From: CG1-02-35-72 sp036170135
Lineage (GTDB): Bacteria; Bacteroidota; Bacteroidia; Flavobacteriales; Flavobacteriaceae
Assembly: GCA_036170135.1 (NCBI GenBank)
Contig: JAVHOP010000137.1
Span: 1-6,718, forward strand
DNA: 6,718 nucleotides
Direction of reading: 5' to 3'
The number at the start of each line of letters is the position of its first letter. Position 1 is the first letter of the stretch. Shown in pieces: positions 1-5,880 of the stretch. The notes below the pieces were generated by a model, which did no database searches, was not told the DNA's origin, and saw nothing but the letters and a program-made list of their open reading frames with translations. A program made the position numbers and the translations under genes.

Positions 1-1511
1 TTAATACCTTTTCCGTAAAAAATTAAAGGTACGTGCGTATCGTCATTATAGCCTGAACCATGTGTAGAGCCCGTATGCGGATATGCAATGGTTGCAGGTG
101 TTGGAATTAACAAAACATCTCCCGAAAATTTTTGGTTATACCCATTCTGAAGTAAGTGTAAAACGCCCTCATTAAAATTTGTAGTTTGCAAGGTATGAGC
201 TGTAACGGTTTTATAAACACCATCGTAAGTAATCAATTCATCGGCTAAAACTTGTTCAACATCTCTGAGGTTTAAACTCAAATCCTTTATTTTTTGGTGG
301 TCTAAAAATATTTGAAAATTAGAAATATCTTCAAACAAATCGGTTGCATTAAAATAGGCTTTTGTAATGTCGTTAATACGACTGGCAAGTGGCTTAGGAT
401 TGATATAACCAGAAGGTATTTTTAAAGTACTCAAATAAGCAGGAACGGGAACTGCAGCATGGTCGGCTGTTAAAAATACGGTGTAATTGTCCATGCCAAC
501 TTGTTTGTCTAAAAAAGATAATAAGTCGGCAATGTCTTGATCTAATCTTATGTAAGTGTCTTCTACTTCTTTAGAATCGACGCCATATTGATGTCCGATA
601 TAATCGGTACTCGAAAAACTCAATGCCAAGAAATCGGTCTCGTCACTTTTACCTAGGTTCTCGGCTAAAATAGTTGCTTCGGCAAAATCTTCAACAATTG
701 AATTGCCTTGAGGTGTTGCTTTTAAGATATCGTATCCCCCATTTGAATTTTGTAATTTTGGAATTTCATGAGGAAAAACCGGACGAGTTTCTCCTTTAAA
801 CAGACCTTCAAAGGCATTATCATCGGCAATACTTTCGGTATAAGTATTTATTGGATATTTAGTTACCCAAGGCGTATTAACATATTTTTTTGCAATCCCA
901 GATTGGTTAAAGTCACTTACCCACTTTGGCAATTCCTTCATATAAAAAGTACTGGTAATAAAATAGCCATCATCCTTTCCTTCAAACCAATAAGCAGCAT
1001 TAGCGGTATGACCCGCAGGCAAAATAGCCGAACGGTCTTTGAGGCTAATTCCAATTGTCTTTCCGCGCATATTTTGCGCCAAATGCAGCTGGTCGGTTAC
1101 CGTTGTGCTCAACATCCGATAAGGTGATTTTTTACCACCTTCTTTTGCTCCTACTGTTTCATAACGGTCATCATCAACACAATAAATCGACTTTTTTAGC
1201 TGTTTATCATACCAATCATTGCTGATAATCCCGTGATAAAAAGGCGTTGTCCCTGTATAAATTGAGGTGTGACCAACTGCAGTATAAGTGGGTATGTAAT
1301 TGTAATGCGTATTATTTACGGCGTAACCTTCGTCTAAAAGTCTTTTAAAACCTTGACTGCCAAATTTTTTATCGAAACGTTTTAAATAGTCATAACGCAT
1401 TTGGTCAACGACAATACCAACCACCAATTTTGGTTTTTGAGAGGGAATATTTTGAGCAAATGTACCGATGGTGATTAAAAAGGTAAAAGCAACTAATTTT
1501 GAGATTTTCAT
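1..1511 (-). CDS. pafA: PafA-type alkaline phosphatase, 3' end cut by window edge
   Basis: Periplasmic phosphomonoesterase of the alkaline phosphatase superfamily that releases phosphate from organic phosphates. The 503 visible residues begin with a Sec signal peptide (basic start, hydrophobic residues 6-18, likely cleavage TFA|QN after residue 19). The full active site of the PafA group is readable: zinc ligand Asp36 (VVDQMRYDYL), nucleophile Thr77 (PTYTAVGHTS), Asn98 (SNDWYD), the Lys158/Arg160 pair (LKDRSA) that replaces the Arg of PhoA-type enzymes, Asp303 and His307 (STDYIGHQYG), Asp350-His351 (TADHAA), and His484 (GSTHGSGYNDDTH). Spacing matches the characterised Elizabethkingia PafA, about 546 residues, so roughly 40 C-terminal residues lie left of the window. 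The ATG at 1511 is fixed by the signal peptide. It is divergent from mlaE. PafA enzymes are known for low sensitivity to phosphate product; whether that holds here is inference. A phosphodiesterase relative is the alternative, but Lys-x-Arg favours a monoesterase. Confidence 0.93.
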   Translation of the reverse strand, partial: MKISKLVAFTFLITIGTFAQNIPSQKPKLVVGIVVDQMRYDYLKRFDKKFGSQGFKRLLDEGYAVNNTHYNYIPTYTAVGHTSIYTGTTPFYHGIISNDWYDKQLKKSIYCVDDDRYETVGAKEGGKKSPYRMLSTTVTDQLHLAQNMRGKTIGISLKDRSAILPAGHTANAAYWFEGKDDGYFITSTFYMKELPKWVSDFNQSGIAKKYVNTPWVTKYPINTYTESIADDNAFEGLFKGETRPVFPHEIPKLQNSNGGYDILKATPQGNSIVEDFAEATILAENLGKSDETDFLALSFSSTDYIGHQYGVDSKEVEDTYIRLDQDIADLLSFLDKQVGMDNYTVFLTADHAAVPVPAYLSTLKIPSGYINPKPLASRINDITKAYFNATDLFEDISNFQIFLDHQKIKDLSLNLRDVEQVLADELITYDGVYKTVTAHTLQTTNFNEGVLHLLQNGYNQKFSGDVLLIPTPATIAYPHTGSTHGSGYNDDTHVPLIFYGKGI

Positions 1512-1626
1512 GGTGAATTTAAATTTTATCAAAAATAAAGAATTTTGAATAAAGCTTATTTTAATTTTAGGTTATTTATTTTAATGCTGCTTATATTTTT
1601 AATATTTTAGCCACATAATCGCAATT
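1512..1626. other. Divergent intergenic region between phosphatase and mlaE
   Basis: These 115 bases separate two genes that start in opposite directions, so promoters for both should lie here. Toward the phosphatase there is one good -7 match (1530-1537). Toward mlaE only weak versions are seen: TATTTTTA at 1594-1601 and TATTTTAG at 1603-1610, both missing the consensus end and without a TTG at the proper distance. No Shine-Dalgarno sequence precedes either ATG, as is usual in this phylum. Confidence 0.5.
1530..1537 (-). promoter_or_regulatory. Candidate -7 promoter element for the phosphatase gene
   Basis: On the minus strand this reads TATTTTTG, an exact match to the Bacteroidota -7 consensus TAnnTTTG. 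It lies 18 bases upstream of the phosphatase ATG, which would leave a very short 5' leader of about a dozen bases. No TTG -33 element is visible at the usual distance. In DNA this rich in A and T the match could be chance. Confidence 0.33.
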
Positions 1627-2370
1627 ATGAATTACATTGAACATACAGGCAAGTATTTTTCTATGCTAAAACAGGTTTTGAAAAAACCCGATAAATGGTC
1701 TGTTTTTAGAGAATCACTTTTTAGAGAAATTCAAGATTTAGGAATTAGCTCTGTTGGCATTGTTGCTTTTATTTCTTTTTTTGTTGGTGGTGTTGTAGTG
1801 ATACAAACCGCTTTAAATTTAGAAAATCCCTTAATTCCGAAATACCTTATCGGATATGCCTCAAGAGAATCGTTAATATTAGAATTTTCGCCTACACTCT
1901 TGTCGATTATTTTAGCAGGAAAAGTAGGCTCTTTTATCTCATCTAGTATTGGTATGATGCGGGTTACTGAACAAATTGACGCCCTTGAAGTGATGGGCGT
2001 AAATTCATTAAACTATTTGGTATTGCCAAAAATTATTGCCGCTGTATTTTTCTATCCATTTTTAATAATTATCAGCATTTTTTTAGGAATTTTAGGTGGC
2101 TGGATTGCCGGAAATATTACCGATTTAGTTTTATCATCCGATTATATTAATGGGTTGCGTTATGATTTTGACCCTTTTCATTTAACTTATTCGTTAATTA
2201 AAACCTCGGTTTTTGCCTTTGTAATTGCCACCATTCCTTCTTATCACGGCTATTATGTAAAAGGTGGTGCTGTTGAAGTTGGGCGCTCTAGCACTAAAGC
2301 GGTAGTTTGGACAAGTATTGTGATTATCATCTTAAATTATTTTTTAACACAAATGCTTTTAGGAAAATGA
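1627..2370 (+). CDS. mlaE: MlaE/YrbE-family ABC transporter permease (lipid transport)
   Basis: Inner-membrane permease subunit of an MCE/Mla-type ABC transporter, the family that moves phospholipids between inner and outer membrane of Gram-negative bacteria. At 247 residues it has normal family length. An amphipathic N-terminal segment (about 10-38) precedes hydrophobic spans at about 41-63, 87-106, 131-162, 190-205 and 227-245. The family hallmark is the cytoplasmic coupling segment at 112-126 (RVTEQIDALEVMGVN), which docks on the ATPase; the C-terminal GGAVEVGR motif is also typical. The stop codon overlaps the mlaF start in an ATGA arrangement, so the two are co-translated and almost certainly form one complex. 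No MCE-domain substrate-binding protein (MlaD) is in the window. The start at 1627 agrees with the conserved N-terminal pattern of Bacteroidota homologues. Substrate is inferred from family. Confidence 0.95.
   Translation: MNYIEHTGKYFSMLKQVLKKPDKWSVFRESLFREIQDLGISSVGIVAFISFFVGGVVVIQTALNLENPLIPKYLIGYASRESLILEFSPTLLSIILAGKVGSFISSSIGMMRVTEQIDALEVMGVNSLNYLVLPKIIAAVFFYPFLIIISIFLGILGGWIAGNITDLVLSSDYINGLRYDFDPFHLTYSLIKTSVFAFVIATIPSYHGYYVKGGAVEVGRSSTKAVVWTSIVIIILNYFLTQMLLGK
2361..2364 (+). promoter_or_regulatory. Possible AGGA ribosome-binding site for mlaF
   Basis: AGGA lies two bases before the mlaF ATG, inside the last codons of mlaE. The spacing is short for a strong Shine-Dalgarno site, and Bacteroidota rely little on such sites, so translation coupling through the ATGA overlap is the more likely way mlaF is started. 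The site still supports the 2367 start over the in-frame ATG at 2307. Confidence 0.35.
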
Positions 2371-3122
2371 TAGAAGTTAAAAATTTAAATAAATCTTTTG
2401 ACAACAATCCTGTTCTAAAAGATATTTCAACTGTTTTTGATTCAGGCAAAACCAATATGATTATTGGGCAAAGTGGTTCCGGAAAGACAGTACTTTTAAA
2501 ATGTATGTTAGGTCTTTTTGTACCCGATTCTGGCGATATTTGTTATGACGGCAGATCTTCTAATGCTATGGATATTAAAGACAAACGAAAATTAAGAAAA
2601 GAAATTGGCATGCTTTTTCAAGGTGGCGCTTTATTCGATTCTTTAAATGTTGAAAGCAATATAATGTTTCCCTTAAACATGTTTACTAAAAAATCATTTC
2701 AAGAAAAGTTAGCGCGCGTTAATATGGTTTTGAAACGTGTTAATTTAGAAAATTCTAATCGTAAATTTCCAGCTGAACTCTCTGGTGGTATGCAAAAAAG
2801 GGTCGCCTTGGCACGGTCTATTGTGATGAATCCTAAATATTTATTTTGCGATGAACCCAATTCTGGCTTAGACCCAAAAACAGCAATTGTTATCGATAAT
2901 TTGATTCATGAAATTACTCAGGAATTTAATATCACAACCGTTATCAATTCACACGATATGAATTCGGTTATGGAAATTGGTGAAAAAATTATCTTTTTAA
3001 AAGATGGTGTCAAGGCATGGGAAGGCAGTAATAAAGAAATTTTAAAAACTGATAACATCATGGTTACGGACTTTGTTTACTCATCAGAATTGTTGAAAAA
3101 AGTCAGAAATATCTCTCTTTAA
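2367..3122 (+). CDS. mlaF: MlaF-family ABC transporter ATP-binding protein
   Basis: Cytoplasmic ATPase that powers the MlaE permease encoded just upstream. The 251 residues carry every ABC element in order: Walker A GQSGSGKT (34-41), Q-loop Gln85 (LFQGGALFDSL), signature LSGGMQKR (138-145), Walker B YLFCDEP (158-164) with catalytic Glu163, D-loop NSGLDP (165-170), and switch His196 (NSHDM). The methionine in LSGGM and the FQGGALFDSL stretch are typical of the MlaF/Ttg2A group rather than of importers for sugars or amino acids. I place the start at the ATG overlapping the mlaE stop: it gives the standard N-terminus MIEVKNLNKSF, whereas starting 20 codons earlier at 2307 would add residues that are only an out-of-frame reading of mlaE. 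The stop codon sits 3 bases from that of the convergent manC. Confidence 0.95.
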   Translation: MIEVKNLNKSFDNNPVLKDISTVFDSGKTNMIIGQSGSGKTVLLKCMLGLFVPDSGDICYDGRSSNAMDIKDKRKLRKEIGMLFQGGALFDSLNVESNIMFPLNMFTKKSFQEKLARVNMVLKRVNLENSNRKFPAELSGGMQKRVALARSIVMNPKYLFCDEPNSGLDPKTAIVIDNLIHEITQEFNITTVINSHDMNSVMEIGEKIIFLKDGVKAWEGSNKEILKTDNIMVTDFVYSSELLKKVRNISL

Positions 3123-3125
3123 TAC

Positions 3126-4199
3126 TTACCTATCAAGTTTATTTTGTTTGACTTGCGCAACGATTTGCTTAATTTCCTGTTCTTTAGAGCGCGGACAAAT
3201 CAATAAAACGCCATCTTTTTCTACAACGATAAAATTGTTTAAACCTTGAATAACTACTAGCTTATTTTTGGTTGTTTGCACCAAGTTACCCGATGATTCT
3301 CTAAAAATTGTTTTAGCATTGATAACGGCATTTTCTTGCGTCTGTTTTGGTAGTTTTTGATATAGCGAATCCCATGTTCCCAAATCATTCCAACCAAAAT
3401 CTACTGGCAAAACAAATACGTTTTTTGATGGTTCCATAATGCCATAATCTATTGAAATATTTTGGGCATATTGATAATTTGAATTGATAAAATCGCTTTC
3501 TTTATCGGTATTATAAGAAGTAATTCCCTTATAAAAAAGGTCATACATTTCGGGAAGTGAATTTTTAAAAGCTTCAATTATTGCTTTTACACTCCAAATA
3601 AAAATACCCGCATTCCACAGATAATCACCACTTTTTATAAATGTTTTAGCCATTTCTAAATCAGGCTTTTCGGTGAATTTTTTAACTTTTTTTATGGATG
3701 TTTTTGAGTTTTCGAATTGGATATAGCCATATCCTGTATTTGGAGAATTCGGTTCTATTCCTAAAGTCATCAAAATAGGCGCTTCTTGGCACGCTTTAAA
3801 AGTTGATTCAACCTTGTCAATAAAGGTTGCCTCATCGTCAATCCAATGATCAGAAGGCGCTACAATCATCACGGCATCAGCATTTTGATGGTAAATTTTT
3901 AAAGCAGCATATAAAATACAGGGCGCCGTATTTCGCATAGCAGGTTCCAGCAATAATTGCTTATCAGTTACCTTTTCAAGTTGTTCTTTAACGAGTGATT
4001 TATAGCGACTATTGGTAGAAATAAGGATATTTTCAGAGGGAATTAAATTTTCAAATCTTGTATAAGTTTTTTGAATAAGTGATTTTCCAACACCAAGCAT
4101 ATCATGAAATTGTTTTGGGTATTCTTCGGTGCTCATTGGCCAAAATCTTGAACCAATTCCACCCGCCATAATAATGGCATAATAATTTTTATTTTTCAT
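3126..4199 (-). CDS. manC: Mannose-1-phosphate guanylyltransferase
   Basis: Cytoplasmic enzyme that makes GDP-mannose from mannose 1-phosphate and GTP, the donor for mannose- and fucose-containing surface glycans. Its 357 residues match the single-domain form; the extra C-terminal mannose-6-phosphate isomerase domain of the bifunctional 470-residue enzymes is absent. Visible motifs are the nucleotide-binding loop MAGGIGSRFWPMS (11-23) with YPKQF (27-31), LEPAMRNTAP (84-93), the metal-binding VAPSDHWI (113-120), NTGYGYIQ (154-161), FTEKPD (175-180), LWNAGIF (194-200), SIDYGIMEPS (249-258) and DFGWNDLGTWDSL (267-279). It is the last gene of a three-gene minus-strand cluster, 12 bases after the SprT-like gene, and no separate promoter is evident in that gap. 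The ATG at 4199 puts the nucleotide-binding motif at the usual distance from the N-terminus. Related nucleotidyltransferases such as glucose-1-phosphate enzymes fit less well. Confidence 0.94.
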   Translation of the reverse strand: MKNKNYYAIIMAGGIGSRFWPMSTEEYPKQFHDMLGVGKSLIQKTYTRFENLIPSENILISTNSRYKSLVKEQLEKVTDKQLLLEPAMRNTAPCILYAALKIYHQNADAVMIVAPSDHWIDDEATFIDKVESTFKACQEAPILMTLGIEPNSPNTGYGYIQFENSKTSIKKVKKFTEKPDLEMAKTFIKSGDYLWNAGIFIWSVKAIIEAFKNSLPEMYDLFYKGITSYNTDKESDFINSNYQYAQNISIDYGIMEPSKNVFVLPVDFGWNDLGTWDSLYQKLPKQTQENAVINAKTIFRESSGNLVQTTKNKLVVIQGLNNFIVVEKDGVLLICPRSKEQEIKQIVAQVKQNKLDR

Positions 4200-4211
4200 A
4201 GAATAAATATT

Positions 4212-4802
4212 TTATACGATGACAAAAACCTCGGCATTTTGCTGAAAAAGATATTTTCTTTCGGTCTTAATTTCGATACATTCGTAACGCGTTTTTCGCC
4301 TCTCGCCTCTCTTAAAAACCCGATTCTGATGTTGAAATACCGTACCTAAATCTAATTCAAAGATAAGTTTCTTATCGGTATTTTCATCATATCGGCGTAA
4401 AGCCAACGATAATTTTAAATCGGCATCGGTTCTGGCTTTAGGATTTATCAAATATTTAGCTAAAGGCGACAATATATCCGAAGGAAATATTTCATCATTT
4501 AAATAAGGCAACATCAAATATTTGAATGTTTGTTTCCAATCTAATCCGTGTGGTTTTACGCGCCCATATTTTTTAAAGGTTACTAAGTGCGCCATTTCAT
4601 GAATAAGCGTAATTAAAAACCGATATTGATTTAAATCTTTGTTGATGCTAATTTTATAAATGCCATCAGATGAAGTCCTAAAATCGCCATGTTTTGTTTT
4701 CCTAATATTTTTAATGTGCAACTCAAAAGTATTTTGAGTCATAAAATTAAAAACCAAATTGTGGGCAGCGAGCGGTAAATATTTTTTTACTTTTAAAATC
4801 AA
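4212..4802 (-). CDS. SprT-like zinc metalloprotease, TTG start
   Basis: Predicted cytoplasmic metalloprotease of the SprT/SPRTN-like family. Residues 62-72 carry the zinc-binding helix FLITLIHEMAH, with ligands His68 and His72 and catalytic Glu69; the likely third ligand is His85 in KPHGLDW, 13 residues after His72, comparable to the HG motif of SPRTN. The C-terminal part (about 155-196, VFKRGERRKTRYEC onward) resembles the beta-rich end of SprT proteins but has one cysteine only, so the metal-binding Cys4 ribbon is missing. The start codon read here is TTG (4800-4802): no ATG exists upstream in this frame before a stop near 4851, and the first ATG (4742) would remove 20 residues containing KKYLPLAA, which resembles the N-terminus of homologues. 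It lies 11 bases after the SDR gene and 12 before manC. The substrate is unknown; DNA-protein crosslink repair is known for eukaryotic SPRTN only. Confidence 0.88.
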   Translation of the reverse strand: MILKVKKYLPLAAHNLVFNFMTQNTFELHIKNIRKTKHGDFRTSSDGIYKISINKDLNQYRFLITLIHEMAHLVTFKKYGRVKPHGLDWKQTFKYLMLPYLNDEIFPSDILSPLAKYLINPKARTDADLKLSLALRRYDENTDKKLIFELDLGTVFQHQNRVFKRGERRKTRYECIEIKTERKYLFQQNAEVFVIV

Positions 4803-4813
4803 ATAACTGCTAA

Positions 4814-5503
4814 TTAAGGTGTTGTTGTTGATACTTCTATAATTTTTCCGTTAAAATATTTTTGTGCGGTAAGCGCAAAATTAACAATATATGCCGCCAT
4901 ATCTTTAGCAGAAGTTTGTGCTTTATAATTTGGAAATGCTTTATTTAACATTTCGGTTTGAACGGCTCCTAAAGCCAAGGCATTAAATGAAATTTGTGTG
5001 TCTTTATATTCTTCAGCCAAAAGTTCGGTTAACGTATTAACAGCGCCTTTAGACGAACTATAAGCCGCCAAACCAGGAAATTTTAAACTGCCTCGCAAAC
5101 CACCCATACTTGAAATATTAACAACATGGCTTCCCTTTTTAAAAAAGGGCATCAGCAACCTGATAAGCTGTGCCATACCAAAAACATTGACTTTGTAAAC
5201 GTCTAAAAAATCTTGCGTATCTAATTTAAAAAACGGTTTGTTAACCAAAAAGCCGGCATTATTGATTAAAATATCTACTTTTTCCCAATGCTGATTGATA
5301 TAGTTTTTAATTTTTTTTAATTGTACTTTTTCGGTAATATCGACCGAAATTGCAGTGATATTTTTAGAGTTTAAATTAATTAGTGGTTCTATATTTCTAG
5401 AAACAGCAAGGACTTTATGCCCAGCTTGTGCAAACTGTTTTGCCATTTCAAAACCAATTCCACTACTGGTTCCTGTTATTACAATATTTTTGTATGGTGA
5501 CAT
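4814..5503 (-). CDS. Short-chain dehydrogenase/reductase (SDR) family oxidoreductase
   Basis: Cytoplasmic NAD(P)(H)-dependent oxidoreductase of the classical SDR type; its substrate cannot be told from sequence. The 229 residues hold the Rossmann nucleotide motif TGTSSGIG (10-17), Arg36 after the second strand (AVSRN), which suggests NADPH preference, Asp55 (VDIT), NNAG (81-84), and the catalytic tetrad Asn106, Ser132 (NISSMGG), Tyr148 and Lys152 (YSSSK). The usual PG after the sixth strand is replaced by LG (ALALGAVQTEM). The serine-tyrosine spacing is 16, slightly longer than the common 13. It is somewhat shorter than typical SDRs (about 250), with a short C-terminus. It is the first gene of the minus-strand cluster with the SprT-like gene and manC, so their promoter should lie upstream of 5503. 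The ATG at 5503 places the glycine motif at the normal position. Confidence 0.92.
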   Translation of the reverse strand: MSPYKNIVITGTSSGIGFEMAKQFAQAGHKVLAVSRNIEPLINLNSKNITAISVDITEKVQLKKIKNYINQHWEKVDILINNAGFLVNKPFFKLDTQDFLDVYKVNVFGMAQLIRLLMPFFKKGSHVVNISSMGGLRGSLKFPGLAAYSSSKGAVNTLTELLAEEYKDTQISFNALALGAVQTEMLNKAFPNYKAQTSAKDMAAYIVNFALTAQKYFNGKIIEVSTTTP

Positions 5504-5722
5504 GTCATTTATTTTAAATAATTAAAAATACAATATTTTTTACAAATTTTGGGAGCATTTTATTAGGAAAAATAAGCTCTAATATTTTTTTCTAGGAATA
5601 ATTTTAGTTCCTTTTAAAATAGCCTTTTTTTAATGTTTTTAACAAACTTTTAACATAATATTTTTTTTAAATTCCTTCGAAAAATCAATAAAAATTTTAA
5701 TTATTTGTTTTAATGTGATTTA

Positions 5723-5730
5723 TATTTTTG
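5723..5730 (+). promoter_or_regulatory. Candidate -7 element upstream of the CXXCH protein gene
   Basis: TATTTTTG matches the Bacteroidota -7 consensus TAnnTTTG exactly. A TTG at 5705-5707 could serve as the -33 element, but the 15-base spacing is shorter than the usual 17-23. If used, the 5' leader would be about 145 bases long. Confidence 0.33.
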
Positions 5731-5762
5731 TTATTCCTTATTTCATAAAAATACATATCAAC

Positions 5763-5781
5763 TTAATTATAAGATAATTAA
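5763..5781. repeat. Perfect 8-base inverted repeat, possible operator
   Basis: The arms TTAATTAT (5763-5770) and ATAATTAA (5774-5781) are exact reverse complements around the loop AAG. The repeat sits 12 bases before the candidate -7 element at 5793, in the zone where a regulator or the -33 contact would fall. The arms are only A and T, so a chance origin in this AT-rich region is quite possible. Confidence 0.4.
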
Positions 5782-5792
5782 ATAAAAATACC

Positions 5793-5800
5793 TACTTTTA
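5793..5800 (+). promoter_or_regulatory. Second candidate -7 element for the CXXCH protein gene
   Basis: TACTTTTA differs from TAnnTTTG only at the last base and resembles the strong TACTTTTG form common in Flavobacteria. It would give a leader of about 75 bases. No TTG -33 element is present upstream; an inverted repeat occupies that place. Confidence 0.3.
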
Positions 5801-5880
5801 CTATTGCTAAATTATTTTTTAAACAATAATTTTGAAATAAACTAGAAATAAGAATTTTAATCCCTTAAAATCTATATATT

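Larger units (their letters stand above)
5504..5880. other. Long AT-rich divergent intergenic region
   Basis: This stretch separates the SDR cluster (leftward) from the exported CXXCH protein (rightward). I see no convincing open reading frame, tRNA or known RNA motif. On the plus strand there are two candidate -7 elements (5723-5730 and 5793-5800) and an inverted repeat just before the second. On the minus strand I found no TAnnTTTG match, so the SDR promoter is unassigned. A small regulatory RNA cannot be excluded, but nothing visible supports one. Confidence 0.6.

Noticed and set aside
768..1127. Open frame of 119 codons on the plus strand
   Set aside because: It lies wholly antisense within the phosphatase coding sequence, which has an intact active site; its translation shows no recognisable domain and its composition fits a shadow frame.
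2307..2366. Upstream in-frame ATG for mlaF giving 20 extra residues
   Set aside because: The extra residues are an out-of-frame reading of the mlaE C-terminus. The ATG at 2367 gives the family N-terminus and the classic ATGA coupling.
3134..3155. Possible terminator hairpin between mlaF and manC
   Set aside because: The stem is only 5 base pairs with a 12-base loop, lies in manC codons and has no T run in the right place.
3153..3160. Palindrome TTGCGCAA
   Set aside because: It is inside manC coding sequence, only 8 bases long and single; no regulatory context.
5594..5620. Short inverted repeats AGGAA/TTCCT and ATTTTA/TAAAAT in the long intergenic region
   Set aside because: The arms are 5-6 bases with 8-9-base loops, expected by chance in such AT-rich sequence, and they are not tied to a promoter candidate.
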